NCBI RefSeq assembly: GCF_000305775.1
Contig: NC_018866.1
Location: 62,001-126,000 of the forward strand
Source: Dehalobacter sp. DCA
Lineage (GTDB): Bacteria; Bacillota; Desulfitobacteriia; Desulfitobacteriales; Syntrophobotulaceae
Length of the DNA: 64,000 nucleotides
Reading direction: 5' to 3'
Shown here: positions 10,295 to 18,727 of the stretch, piece after piece
Layout of the letters: every line of letters starts with the position of its first letter
How positions within the stretch are numbered: position 1 is the stretch's first letter
Notes under the pieces: model-generated
What the model was told of the DNA's origin: nothing
Seen by the model: only the letters and a program-made list of their open reading frames with translations
Database searches by the model: none
Program-made: the position numbers and the translations under genes

Positions 10295-11069
10295 TGTCCT
10301 GCACCTCCTTTGTAAAGGATTGATAGGCTCTGGCAGCTATTCCGTGCGGATCGAACGCATAGATGCTTTTTCCCTGCGCGCTTGTTTCAGCCGCCCGGAT
10401 GGACAGGGGAATTTCCGTTTGAAAAACTCGCAGCTTGTCGCCGTAGTCCCGCCGCAGGACAAAGGAAATATCCTTTGCGAAATTGGTGCGGTTATCCACC
10501 ATTGTTAGCAACACACCTTCAATGGTAAGTCTGGGATTGATTTGCCTTCTCACCCTGGCAATGGTCTGTAAAAGCTGTGTCATTCCTTTAACGGGCAAAT
10601 AGTGGGCCTGGACGGGAATGATTACGCTGTCTGCGGCTGCAAGGGCGTTGATGGTCATCATGCCAAGAGAGGGCATGCAATCTATTAGCACATAATCATA
10701 CCTGTCTTTGACCGTGTTGATATATGTGCGGAGTATCGTTTCCCGGCTCATGGTGTTGACCAGCGACACCTCAATAGCAGACAGTTCAATGTTTCCCGGC
10801 ATCAGGTCTACACCTTCCGCATGGTGAAGAATTCCTTCGTCGTACTCATATGGTTCCTCTATCATAGCCTTGGTCAGGATGGTAGCCAACGAAATAGGCA
10901 GATTGTCCGGCTCCTGATAGCCCAATGAATCCGTCAGGTTCCCCTGTGCGTCCGCGTCCACCAGCAGCACCTTTTTACTCTGTACCGCAAGACCGATCCC
11001 AAGATTGACTGCCGTCGTTGTTTTCCCTGTGCCGCCTTTTTGATTGGCAAGGGCGATTACTTTAGACAC
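10245..11069 (-). CDS. parA: ParA-like partition ATPase (copy 1)
   Basis: Walker-type ATPase of 274 residues that would position element DNA together with ParB. It begins with GTG (MSKVIALANQ) and carries the deviant Walker A KGGTGKTTTAVN, a Walker A-prime/switch LLVDADAQGN and YDYVLIDCMPSLGM. The binding site is AAAGGAGAAAATCAAA. It is preceded by a hairpin conserved in copy 2. The gene is homologous along its full length to the one at 20993. Confidence 0.93.
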   Translation of the reverse strand: MSKVIALANQKGGTGKTTTAVNLGIGLAVQSKKVLLVDADAQGNLTDSLGYQEPDNLPISLATILTKAMIEEPYEYDEGILHHAEGVDLMPGNIELSAIEVSLVNTMSRETILRTYINTVKDRYDYVLIDCMPSLGMMTINALAAADSVIIPVQAHYLPVKGMTQLLQTIARVRRQINPRLTIEGVLLTMVDNRTNFAKDISFVLRRDYGDKLRVFQTEIPLSIRAAETSAQGKSIYAFDPHGIAARAYQSFTKEVQDIGEKRRAKQHQADLSR

Positions 11070-11094
11070 TTTGATTTTCTCCTTTCACGCAAAA

Positions 11095-11133
11095 AAGCCG
11101 CTTGCTTTATCGGGATAATAAGGCAAACGGCTT
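11095..11133 (-). promoter_or_regulatory. Conserved hairpin in the parA leader (copy 1)
   Basis: On the minus strand AAGCCGTTTGCCTTA pairs with AAAGCAAGCGGCTT and is followed by TTTTTGCG, 25 bases before the parA start codon and ending just before its binding site. The same arms, the T-run and the TTTGCG follow-on occur before parA of copy 2. It looks like an intrinsic terminator in the leader, so either an upstream-transcript insulator or an attenuator of parAB. Confidence 0.6.
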
Positions 11134-11380
11134 CTTAAATTGGTTATATATAAAAAGAGAACATAAGCTAAGAGCCTATCTTCTCTAATTCATTCGATTA
11201 TTTGTGCAATATGGATAATGTGCAGTTCAAAACGCGACAGGATTAAACTGTTATTAAACATAATACGAAACTCAAATCGTATTGATCGTGCATGTAGTCT
11301 ACTCGATAAACTGTAATTTGTAGGATAAGAGTATTTCTAATCATGCGCTATTTTACTTTAATAAAAGAGAATACTCACTT
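11134..11380. other. AT-rich spacer between parA and the defence operon
   Basis: Roughly 250 bases with no ORF of note. It should contain the parA promoter reading left. The TIR gene ends at 11381. I see no clear terminator for the TIR operon and no convincing promoter boxes. Confidence 0.4.
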
Positions 11381-11767
11381 TTACCCTATAGCATTCTCCA
11401 AACTATCTTTTCTGCATGCAATAACTTCAATATCATTATCTTCCCAAAAAGATGCTACACTAGTTGTCGTTCCAGTGTTAACTGCTATAATTTTCTTTCC
11501 TTTACTAATAGCATAATTAATTTCTGCACGTCCCATGCTGCCTGCCGTAACTGCTGCTGGACGTGCTGGTGCAAGAATCACACTAGCACTATCAATCTTG
11601 CCTTTTATTGCATCTGTCACTTGCTTTTTTGTTCCCACCAATGGATCAGAACTCTCAATCGAACGATCAGACACGTCATATTTTGACCTATCTAATACTG
11701 CACTAATTTTCTCGTAATCCTCTTCATAATCCCAACGATGACTTATGAACACATTCTTTTTTCCCAT
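11381..11767 (-). CDS. TIR-like protein of a Thoeris-type system
   Basis: 128-residue single-domain protein of the MTH538/ThsB-like TIR group. The first strand reads NVFISHRW after a short N-terminus, followed by KISAVLDRSKYDVSDRSI, SASVILAPARP and EINYAISKGKKIIAVNT, the order of strands and helices seen in Thoeris ThsB proteins. Such proteins sense phage and make a cyclic ADP-ribose type signal. The conserved Glu expected for NADase activity may be the Glu in GRAEINYA. The ATG at 11767 is chosen because GGAGG lies eight bases upstream. It is the last gene of a three-gene minus-strand operon behind a caspase-like gene, with no ThsA (SIR2/SLOG) gene in the window, which fits the Thoeris variant with a caspase-like effector. 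Confidence 0.75.
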   Translation of the reverse strand: MGKKNVFISHRWDYEEDYEKISAVLDRSKYDVSDRSIESSDPLVGTKKQVTDAIKGKIDSASVILAPARPAAVTAGSMGRAEINYAISKGKKIIAVNTGTTTSVASFWEDNDIEVIACRKDSLENAIG

Positions 11768-11852
11768 TTTCATGACCTCCACTTAATATTTATATACTTA
11801 AATGTCCACAACATGCATGGACTTATAGCCGCTTCTAACATCATGAATATCT

Positions 11853-12821
11853 TTAAACATTTCCTTTATTTACCAGATTCCAATAATGTTGTCCTTGAGC
11901 TGTTAATTTACACGACTCATGTTTTATCGCAGCGTAGTACATATGATCAGCATTTACCGGTACCACTAAATTTAGCTTCACATATTTTTGTAAAATAGAA
12001 AATATCTCTTCATGTTCAAGATTTACATCTTTAATGTCAGCCTCGTGTTTATCTGGTTCATATGTAGGATCCAATGCGTATTCATCATACGGCGTAATAA
12101 AGAATTCCGTAATGCGACGCAATTCTCCAATAGCAATTGGTGGAGCATTTTTTCTGAGCGAAACAAATTGCTTTATATTTGCCTTAAACACTGGTCGTTG
12201 CTCCCATCCTCCCAAAGAACTATCTATATAAGAATAAATGCTGCCAGGAGAAACCTCACCAAGTAGATTCATTGCTCCACCATATAATGCTTCAATCAAC
12301 AACGATGTAAAAACACCATGACCATTTTCTTCCGATGAATACTGATTTTCGTCGCATGCCGCTAAAATAGTTGTGCCGTTATGTAGCACAGAATAATTTT
12401 GCATTTCTTTTGAATTTGCTGCTCGTCCGCTAAAACAGCTATCAAGTATTACAATTTTGTTTTGTGCACGGGAATCAGCTACTATCCCCATAAGGTCATT
12501 CAATGATAACCCTTGATCTTCTCTTTCCACTTCGCTAGTACATAGATATCCACCAAGTGCATCATAAGAACCATGTCCGGCATAATAAAAAACAGCAACT
12601 TCGGATTCATCTCTAAAAAGATCTTGAACTGCATCTTTCAATCCCTCTCTAGTAATGTAAGATGCTTCGCTTGTTGCACATAGAAGTTTCGTAGAAAAAT
12701 TTAGTGTTCCATCGCCATTTCTATCTAACGCTGCTTTCACCCCATTTGCATCATTAACACATCCATGTAAATCCTTGATTTTTTCGTAACTATCAATTCC
12801 AACACACAATGCCTTTCTCAT
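11853..12821 (-). CDS. Caspase-like (C14) protease, probable Thoeris effector
   Basis: 322-residue protein with an N-terminal caspase/metacaspase p20 domain. It begins MRKALCVGIDSYEKIKDLHG CVNDA, has the catalytic His83 in FYYAGHGS and Cys129 in ILDSCFSGRAA, and continues with TILAACDENQYSSEE and GVFTSLLIEAL as in bacterial C14 proteins. The C-terminal part from about residue 235 contains no known domain to me and would be the place for ligand sensing. The start has AGGAGGAGCAG upstream and overlaps the Mrr-like gene by 29 bases, so the genes are translationally coupled. By analogy with TIR-caspase Thoeris, a TIR-made nucleotide would activate the protease and stop the infected cell. Confidence 0.85.
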   Translation of the reverse strand: MRKALCVGIDSYEKIKDLHGCVNDANGVKAALDRNGDGTLNFSTKLLCATSEASYITREGLKDAVQDLFRDESEVAVFYYAGHGSYDALGGYLCTSEVEREDQGLSLNDLMGIVADSRAQNKIVILDSCFSGRAANSKEMQNYSVLHNGTTILAACDENQYSSEENGHGVFTSLLIEALYGGAMNLLGEVSPGSIYSYIDSSLGGWEQRPVFKANIKQFVSLRKNAPPIAIGELRRITEFFITPYDEYALDPTYEPDKHEADIKDVNLEHEEIFSILQKYVKLNLVVPVNADHMYYAAIKHESCKLTAQGQHYWNLVNKGNV

Positions 12822-13392
12822 TCTGCTCCTCCTGACTTCTCTTAATTAAGAAATCTCTTACATTTAACTCTGTGTTACTTAAATACAAACAATTTACAAT
12901 ATGCTCATCCCCGACCTGCATTACACCTATATAAGAGCATGCTTTTTTCTTTTGCGTAGCAAATGCACCACCTTTTTCTGTGAAATCAGATCGTGTTTCA
13001 TATATACTGTCAGCATCAGTCAACTGAATTAATGCAATACCATGTTTTGACGCATATTGTACTGCACCACTTTGGAAATTAGATGATGACACCAATACAC
13101 CCTTATTTGCTCCACAAGCTCGTATTTTGTCATAGAGTACAGCAACTTTTTCTCTGGATATACTACTTTTATAATGTTTGCACTCTATTAAAGTTTTATA
13201 ATAAATGCCCATAAGCTCAAACTCTATGTATCCATCAATTTGATAATTTCCATCATGTACCTCCATAATCTTATTATGTTGAAAGTTGCAATTTCCAATA
13301 TCTTGTATCTGCTCAGTCAATATACGCAATGAGTGCTTTTCAAATTCAGTAGGAGTCATCTCAAGAATTGATTCTTTACAAGGCATAAACAT
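12793..13392 (-). CDS. Mrr-like restriction endonuclease-fold protein
   Basis: 199 residues; first gene of the TIR/caspase operon (binding site AGGAGGTGATAAAAA before ATG 13392). An Mrr-type PD-(D/E)XK core is visible: FEKHSLRILTEQI helix, then QIDGYIEFELMG, LIECKHYKSSISREKV and the strand-helix GVLVSSSNFQSGAVQYASKH. The D-x(n)-ECK motif keeps the catalytic Asp, Glu and Lys. The C-terminal 60 residues (from about FTEKGGAFAT) are not recognised. It may be a DNA- or damage-sensing partner or an extra effector of the defence operon. This gene is not part of the core TIR-caspase pair as I know it. Confidence 0.75.
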   Translation of the reverse strand: MFMPCKESILEMTPTEFEKHSLRILTEQIQDIGNCNFQHNKIMEVHDGNYQIDGYIEFELMGIYYKTLIECKHYKSSISREKVAVLYDKIRACGANKGVLVSSSNFQSGAVQYASKHGIALIQLTDADSIYETRSDFTEKGGAFATQKKKACSYIGVMQVGDEHIVNCLYLSNTELNVRDFLIKRSQEEQNEKGIVCWN

Positions 13393-13868
13393 TTTTTATC
13401 ACCTCCTATATGTTTTTAGTCTAAATAAAGCGTTCTTTATTGTACCATCAATTTCCAATATCACTATAGCAACCGCACCATCAAATTCGGATTTATTGAG
13501 CTGCACATTATTGCTATTTTATCGAATTCAGCCAGCTTCGCCTTAATAGGCGGTAGATATAACTCTACTATATACTACTATCCTATATAATCCGGATATT
13601 TTCCAGGGGAATCTTGTCGTAATCGGTCGTAATCGATTAAATTGCATAAAAAAAGCAGAAGCACATCTCTAACATTCTAGAATTGTTTCTGCTTTTTTAC
13701 TCTTCATGCTTTATAATATAACGCCGCATAAAAACCGACATTCTTTCATCATTACCCAGTCTCCAGAATTGCACGCACTTCACATGATTTGTCAGGGAAA
13801 TTACCTTTAATACTTCAAATTCCAGCTAGCTCAATTTTAAAAGTTGATGAAAGTAAAAGGTATTTTTT
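13393..13868. other. Intergenic region before the defence operon
   Basis: About 475 bases without a supported gene. It contains the terminator at 13648-13698 and, to its left, AT-rich sequence that must hold the promoter of the Mrr/caspase/TIR operon. A short tandem TCTTGTCGTAATCGG/TCGTAATCGATT repeat lies near 13610-13635. Confidence 0.4.
13648..13698 (-). terminator. Bidirectional-looking terminator
   Basis: AAAAAAGCAGAAGCA at the left pairs with TGTTTCTGCTTTTTT at the right around a loop of about 20. Both strands end in T-runs. It would end transcription of the two HTH genes coming from the right and shield the defence operon. Confidence 0.75.
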
Positions 13869-14429
13869 TTATTTGCTTTTATATTGTTGCAACTCCCGAT
13901 TGAATAAATAGGTAATAACACTATTTTTTTGTAGAAGATAAGCATTATGGTGCATGAGATATCTTACCTTTCCAGATTTACACCATGAAACTATTGTACT
14001 AATTGAATGTCCCGTAACTTGCTGTATTTGTAAATTGGTCATCATATCTGGATAATCTTTAAATTGCTGTTCTAGATATTTCTGATAATCTTTAACTTCT
14101 TTTATGCCTTTTAGCTTGTATACGTATTTATAAGTATCAGGTCGTGGTTTGGTCTTATACTGCCTAATTTCACTCGGTAAAAAAGGATTGTTAAAATGAT
14201 TCGGTAGATGGTATTTCGTGGGGTTTTCATCTCTGTCTTGTAGAAAGAAAATAATATCTTTCAACGCAATTTTATATCTACGTGTCTTTTTCCCAGAATC
14301 AATGCAGGGAATTACGCCATTCTCCAGATAATACAGCGCTGTTTTTTTGCTGATATGGCATATCCTATAAAACTGATCTTTCGTTACAAAATTGGGATAC
14401 CTATTAATAAGGAAGGTATAATCAGACAT
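13869..14429 (-). CDS. Double-HTH excisionase-like DNA-binding protein (second of pair)
   Basis: 186-residue basic protein with two MerR/excisionase-like helix-turn-helix units. The first is RYPNFVTKDQFYRICHISKK with a wing-like VIPCIDSGKKTRRYKI; the second is YPDMMTNLQIQQVTGHSIST followed by IVSWCKSGKVRYLM. The same two-unit plan occurs in its upstream neighbour, with which it overlaps by 8 bases, so the pair arose by duplication. Its position next to a tRNA-type attachment scar suggests a role in excision control or regulation of an integrated element. No integrase is visible in the window. Confidence 0.65.
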   Translation of the reverse strand: MSDYTFLINRYPNFVTKDQFYRICHISKKTALYYLENGVIPCIDSGKKTRRYKIALKDIIFFLQDRDENPTKYHLPNHFNNPFLPSEIRQYKTKPRPDTYKYVYKLKGIKEVKDYQKYLEQQFKDYPDMMTNLQIQQVTGHSISTIVSWCKSGKVRYLMHHNAYLLQKNSVITYLFNRELQQYKSK

Positions 14430-15009
14430 TCACAGCACCTCGCTTTGACATGAAAGTGTCAAAGAGTTGCTCATATTGTCTGGCTTGCTCTTTATGCACG
14501 TCTGATTTCCTTGTTATGTTCCTATAATACGGGCCGGTTAAAAAATCAAGAAAGGTATCTTTTGTTATAACGGACCCCTTACCTCTACGAAATGATTGTA
14601 TTCGCTTGTTTTTAAAGCTCAGAGGCTTCAATTCATTGCGCAGTATCCAATTGTTTACTGCTGTTTTTGAATATCCAGTAAAACGCATTACATCAGAAAC
14701 TAAAAGCAGTTTAGGAATTTTACGCAATTGCTTTTGGTAATAACGGCGCAAACCTTCAATAAATTTATTTTCTGATTCAGTAAAGCACATCGTTTCGTAT
14801 TGGTATCGCAGGATGTCGATAATCTTTATCCGTTGTCTTCTTCCTTCTGATGTGTTTATATATTCAAATGGAATCATGCCTTTTTTCTGGATGGAGTAGG
14901 CCGTGGATGTGCAAATACCCAAGATGACACACATTTCTTTCTGTGTGACATATTCAGGATAACGATCAATTACTGAAGAACAATATTCATCAAAATTCAT
15001 TTGCTTCAC
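14422..15009 (-). CDS. Double-HTH excisionase-like DNA-binding protein (first of pair)
   Basis: 195 residues, paralogous to the following gene. Unit one is RYPEYVTQKEMCVILGICTS with GMIPFEYINTSEGRRQRIKI; unit two is LLLVSDVMRFTGYSKTAVNN WILRNELKPLS. The sequence is basic throughout and has no membrane segment. A palindrome and a tandem repeat lie 75-110 bases upstream and may be its own operator. It is the rightmost gene before the truncated tRNA-Ser at 15261, the usual place for excisionase or element regulators. Confidence 0.65.
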   Translation of the reverse strand: MKQMNFDEYCSSVIDRYPEYVTQKEMCVILGICTSTAYSIQKKGMIPFEYINTSEGRRQRIKIIDILRYQYETMCFTESENKFIEGLRRYYQKQLRKIPKLLLVSDVMRFTGYSKTAVNNWILRNELKPLSFKNKRIQSFRRGKGSVITKDTFLDFLTGPYYRNITRKSDVHKEQARQYEQLFDTFMSKRGAVNV

Positions 15010-15080
15010 TCACTTTTCTCGAATTTGTCAACGGCAAGTGGTGAAAGCAAATCTAAGAGTTAAAAATGATAGTTTTTTCT

Positions 15081-15116
15081 AGTTCTATCCGAGTTCTATC
15101 CAAAACAGGTTTTGGA
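15081..15116 (-). promoter_or_regulatory. Operator candidate upstream of the HTH pair
   Basis: AGTTCTATCC occurs twice with an 11-base period (15081-15090 and 15092-15101). It runs into a perfect palindrome TCCAAAAC-AG-GTTTTGGA at 15099-15116. The location upstream of the first HTH gene suggests autoregulation. Confidence 0.45.
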
Positions 15117-15260
15117 TCAACTTTTTCGTTATTTTTTTGCTATGTTTTACTTTCCTTGTAAATAAGGAATAATTCTCTGGAAACCTGATTCTATAAGAGT
15201 TTCGTGGGTTTTTATCTACATGCATTTACCGATAACTTCCTCTATTTTCTCTTTTAATTT

Positions 15261-15321
15261 GACCACTCGAAATGCGGTTGTCCGCAAGGGCACGTGGGTT
15301 CGAATCCCACCTTCTCCGCCA
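15261..15321 (+). other. 3' half of a tRNA-Ser(CGA): attachment-site scar
   Basis: From the anticodon loop onward this is a class II serine tRNA: CTCGAAA loop, 3' anticodon arm TGCGG, variable arm TGTCC-GCAA-GGGCA, T arm GTGGG-TTCGAAT-CCCAC, acceptor CTTCTCC, discriminator G and encoded CCA at 15319-15321. The bases before the loop (GACCA) do not pair with TGCGG and there is no GGAGAAG acceptor or D arm upstream. So the gene is cut in or just before the anticodon loop, as left by a tRNA-targeting integrase. It is followed by a normal tRNA-type terminator, which suggests that an element lies to the left. Confidence 0.75.
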
Positions 15322-15334
15322 TAAAGAATACACG

Positions 15335-15370
15335 AACCCGCATGAACACTGAGTTTAGGCGGGTTTCTTT
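15335..15370 (+). terminator. Terminator behind the tRNA-Ser fragment
   Basis: AACCCGC at 15335-15341 pairs with GCGGGTT at 15359-15365, then TCTTT. The spacing of 13 bases after CCA is typical for a chromosomal tRNA terminator. Confidence 0.7.
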
Positions 15371-15579
15371 ATACCCTTCTAATGGTGAGAAAATATGCTC
15401 TTGCCCTAATTGTTATCAATGTTATCAAAATTGTTATCAAAATATATCCATTTATTGTAAATATAAAAACACCTGTTTTCGAAAATTGTTGTAAAAATGT
15501 TATCAAACTATACGGACGGCTATAAAAGGTTATGGAAAGAAACAAAGAAAAACATATGATTACAAAGGAGGCAAAGACA

Positions 15580-15963
15580 ATGAGTGAGATTAACACCAAT
15601 TACAACGCGCTTATTAAAAAGGGTATCCTCATTTCTGAAAACTTAATCAGCAAGGACAAAATTAACCTCATATCCGGAGCGACGACTGCCCCATTGATTG
15701 AAACTATCTGGACTTTCTCCGGCAACAATATCGAAGCAATAAACAGGATTTCGGACATGCTTACCAAGCTATACAGCACGAGCCGGGGAAGCGAAATGCT
15801 GGACATCCTGAGAATTCTATTTGATGTTGTAGGCATGGAATTTCCGGAGGATGTGAATCTGTTGGCAACCCACCCAAAGGCACAACGATACTTTCTATTC
15901 TCTTTTCTACTGGATATGGACGACTGTATGCAGGACTTCATGCCTGATGTTAAAGGAGAATAA
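15580..15963 (+). CDS. Unknown protein between the two tRNA scars, 127 aa
   Basis: The ATG at 15580 is preferred because AAAGGAGG lies eight bases upstream; an in-frame ATG at 15532 has none. The protein (MSEINTNYNALIKKGILISE) is acidic in its C-terminal part, predicted soluble and mostly helical, and ends DDCMQDFMPDVKGE. I recognise no family. It stands alone between a tRNA-Ser piece and another tRNA 3' piece, so it is probably carried on a small or eroded integrated element. Confidence 0.55.
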   Translation: MSEINTNYNALIKKGILISENLISKDKINLISGATTAPLIETIWTFSGNNIEAINRISDMLTKLYSTSRGSEMLDILRILFDVVGMEFPEDVNLLATHPKAQRYFLFSFLLDMDDCMQDFMPDVKGE

Positions 15964-16030
15964 ACGACAATTAATAATATGAGGGAAGTTTAAACCAGAG
16001 TTTATAGAGGATTTAACTGATGTTTTTGAG

Positions 16031-16072
16031 AGGACTAAGTGGTCAGAGGTTCGAGTCCTCTCAAACCCACCA
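16031..16072 (+). other. 3' end of a second tRNA gene: attachment-site scar
   Basis: T arm AGAGG-TTCGAGT-CCTCT (16045-16061), acceptor strand CAAACCC, discriminator A and CCA at 16070-16072. A full gene would need GGGTTTG about 75-85 bases upstream; that sequence is absent, and the DNA before the T arm does not fold as D and anticodon arms. The isotype is not determined. It points the same way as the tRNA-Ser fragment. Confidence 0.6.
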
Positions 16073-16830
16073 ATTCCCAAATTGGTGATAGTTAAACTAA
16101 TAACCTGAAACCGTTGGTATAAGCGAACTTGTAGAGATTTAATTAAATATGGGGATTGGACAAAATCATTTTTATTCAATTAAATACCTGTAAAACGTCG
16201 TAAATATTTCTAAGTATTCAGTCAAAAGTTCAGTCAAAATAGTAATACAAAAAAACAGCCAAAACTGTAGATTAAATTATAGTCTAGAGTTTTTTTATAT
16301 ACAGTGAATATTTTTAAAATATCTACTTGTCATTTGTGTCAGTTTCACAAAATAAAGTAATTGATAATATAGCTCAAAGGCTCTATTACCCTACATTCTC
16401 AAGCATCTGGCTAAGAGGAGAGCAAATAAAAGCTGAGCCATTTATAAAATACGATTTTTAAAATTCAGAACCTTCGGACCAGCCAACCAACTAGAATAAT
16501 CGATGCAATTGGTCGGATGGTAAATCATTTTTTCCATCATCATATACAATACTCAAAAATTTTCACCTTCCTTATTTGTTTATTGTAAAAGAGATTTGTA
16601 GAAAATAGCAAAGCAGATTCTGAAATTTGCAGATATAAGTTAAATAGAGAGTGGAGTAAAGGCTTTGCTTTTTCTGTTCATTTTTTAAAAAATGTGATAA
16701 TCTTAATATGGTAATTTTTTGTTATAAACGATGCGTAAGAATACAGATAAAGGTTATAAACATTCACAAATTTCTATTTTGGATTTAGGGGATTAATCTA
16801 ACATAATTTTCTTAAGATTGTAGGTAGCAA
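16073..16830. other. AT-rich region without genes
   Basis: About 760 bases with no ORF I would defend. It has a loose inverted repeat AGCAAAGC (16607) / GCTTTGCT (16662) followed by TTTTCTG, which may be a weak terminator, and A+T-rich sequence before the OLD gene. No integrase or small RNA is recognisable. Confidence 0.4.
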
Positions 16831-18384
16831 ATGAGAAAAATAGTTATTGATAATATCCGTAGTGTGAAACACCTGGAATTTGAAATACCTTCTTATGGCG
16901 TTCATATATTAACCGGAGAAAATGGAACGGGGAAAACAACACTTCTCACATGTTTGAACAGAATATGCAACAGCAATGCTTTTCGCATTGGGTTTCCCAC
17001 AACAAGTATACAAAATTATGATGAGAATACAGGATCTATAACATATTGTACGGATACATTGTCCGTACGATATACTAAGCGTGCAAGCGGTCGTTGGCAA
17101 CCAGATACAAATGGTGATGTTTTTTCACAATTTGGCTTTACAGATGTTGTACATATTAGTACCAAAAGTGAGCGTATCTTTACACAAGTAATTAATATTC
17201 CGAGAAAACAAGTACGTGCTGATGCTTGGCTTATTTCTGCCTTAAACAGCATTATGCAAACGGAACGGTTCACTCCAATGATTAGAATTACAGTTGGAGA
17301 TCTGAGATCAAGAAATGGAAACGCAGATCAACGCAGAAGAAATACGGCATTTGCAATACCGCAAAGTAGAGGAAGATACTTTACTGAGCAAAATTTTAGC
17401 TTTGGGGAGATTGTTTTACTCAATCTACTTTATGATATTGAAATGGTCGAGCATAACTCGCTTGTACTTATTGATGAATTGGAAATGGCGTTGCATCCAG
17501 CAGCGCAGATTAGATTGATTCAGCTATTAAAAGATTTGGCGAATGAAAAGCATTTAACGATTATTATTTCGACTCACTCCTCCAGTATTATTAAATCACA
17601 AAAATATGTGATTCTGTTGGAGCAGAGTTTGCAGCGTGTATGTGTGACCTATAATTGTCCACCAGCTAAGGCTATCGGAGCGATCGGAATGCGTGAAGAT
17701 ACTATGGCTGATATTATTGTAATCGTAGAGGATGAAATGGCCAAAGCGCTTTTCATGGCACTATTAAATAAATATAATTCGCTTTGTACCGATAGTTATT
17801 ATTTGGATGTAAGGGTTTTAGGTGTGGGTGGATACCCAAACATCATCAATTTCTACGTTGAGGCAGAGAATTATATCTTTTATGACAACGTGTATGTTAC
17901 TGCGTTTTTGGATAAGGATGTAGAGACAGATATTATACCCTTTAAGCAATTTGGCAATAGGGATATTATTGAAAAGTATGAAGCGAATACTCGAAAAATA
18001 AAATTCCTACCCTATACACCTGAAGTTTTACTATATCAAGAAATGAAAGATCATCGTGCGGACTTGCTTGCGCATATGAGACGTGCTTATTCCAATCAAC
18101 AACTCAATTATAATGTTCAAGACATTCAAAATTTTGCTGATTATGATAATCCACTTCCTGATTTCGCAACACAAAATGATTACAATGCAACTATTCAAAC
18201 ACGTGGCACCATTCGAAACGCTTGCAAAAATGAGACTGAACAAATTGCTAATCTTCTTTCACGGCAGCTAAATATAAGTGAGAGCGAAATATATCGATAT
18301 ATTTTTCGTTCAGCAGTTGAGCACATGGAAGGAAACACTCTTAATGTACGAGCTTTTTTGGCTTCGACAATGAAGCGACTGTGA
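16831..18384 (+). CDS. OLD-family ATPase/TOPRIM nuclease
   Basis: 517 residues. The N-terminal ABC-type ATPase begins directly (MRKIVIDNIRSVKHLEFEIP) with Walker A LTGENGTGKTTLL at about 28-40, signature-like FSFGEIVLLNLL, Walker B SLVLIDELEMALHP and H-loop IIISTHSSSI. From about residue 290 there is a TOPRIM-type nuclease: IIVIVEDEMAKALF, VLGVGGYPNI and TAFLDKDVE supply the Glu, Gly and Asp-x-Asp positions. OLD proteins of this plan act in phage defence (P2 Old, Gabija GajA). No UvrD helicase (GajB) follows; instead a GHKL-nuclease gene lies 344 bases downstream on the same strand. Confidence 0.8.
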   Translation: MRKIVIDNIRSVKHLEFEIPSYGVHILTGENGTGKTTLLTCLNRICNSNAFRIGFPTTSIQNYDENTGSITYCTDTLSVRYTKRASGRWQPDTNGDVFSQFGFTDVVHISTKSERIFTQVINIPRKQVRADAWLISALNSIMQTERFTPMIRITVGDLRSRNGNADQRRRNTAFAIPQSRGRYFTEQNFSFGEIVLLNLLYDIEMVEHNSLVLIDELEMALHPAAQIRLIQLLKDLANEKHLTIIISTHSSSIIKSQKYVILLEQSLQRVCVTYNCPPAKAIGAIGMREDTMADIIVIVEDEMAKALFMALLNKYNSLCTDSYYLDVRVLGVGGYPNIINFYVEAENYIFYDNVYVTAFLDKDVETDIIPFKQFGNRDIIEKYEANTRKIKFLPYTPEVLLYQEMKDHRADLLAHMRRAYSNQQLNYNVQDIQNFADYDNPLPDFATQNDYNATIQTRGTIRNACKNETEQIANLLSRQLNISESEIYRYIFRSAVEHMEGNTLNVRAFLASTMKRL

Positions 18385-18727
18385 CTGAACTTGCATTTTT
18401 TGAATTTAGCACAATTCTATGATTTTTAGCTTAATACCTAAATTACGTAAGCGTAGATAATTTTAGGGCATTGTCGGTTATAAAATAGAAAATACTCGGA
18501 CAGTAATTTAGGCTTATTGCCAAGTCGCAATATATCGGGATAAAAGAATTAACAAAATATATATCTTTACAAAAACAAGAAGATTGTATCACGAGAAGAT
18601 TTTAGGGGATGCAGAATCTGTAGTAACTATTAGTTAAGTTGGAATCGCTCCTAAATGGATATAGTAGCTAATAACTGTCAGTTGTTACTTTGAATTGGTA
18701 CAACCATAATGGGAAGGAGATATTGTT
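18385..18727. other. Spacer between OLD and GHKL genes
   Basis: About 340 AT-rich bases. An imperfect hairpin CCTAAATTA / GATAATTTTAGG at 18437-18467 may end the OLD transcript. The rest holds no ORF; a promoter for the GHKL gene is expected here but I cannot define it. Confidence 0.35.

Noticed and set aside
11381-13392. Classical Thoeris with ThsA
   Set aside because: No SIR2 or SLOG domain gene is near; the partner is a caspase-like protease.
15907-16179. Minus-strand ORF with GGFERTRTSDHLV
   Set aside because: This is the typical false translation of the complement of a tRNA 3' end.
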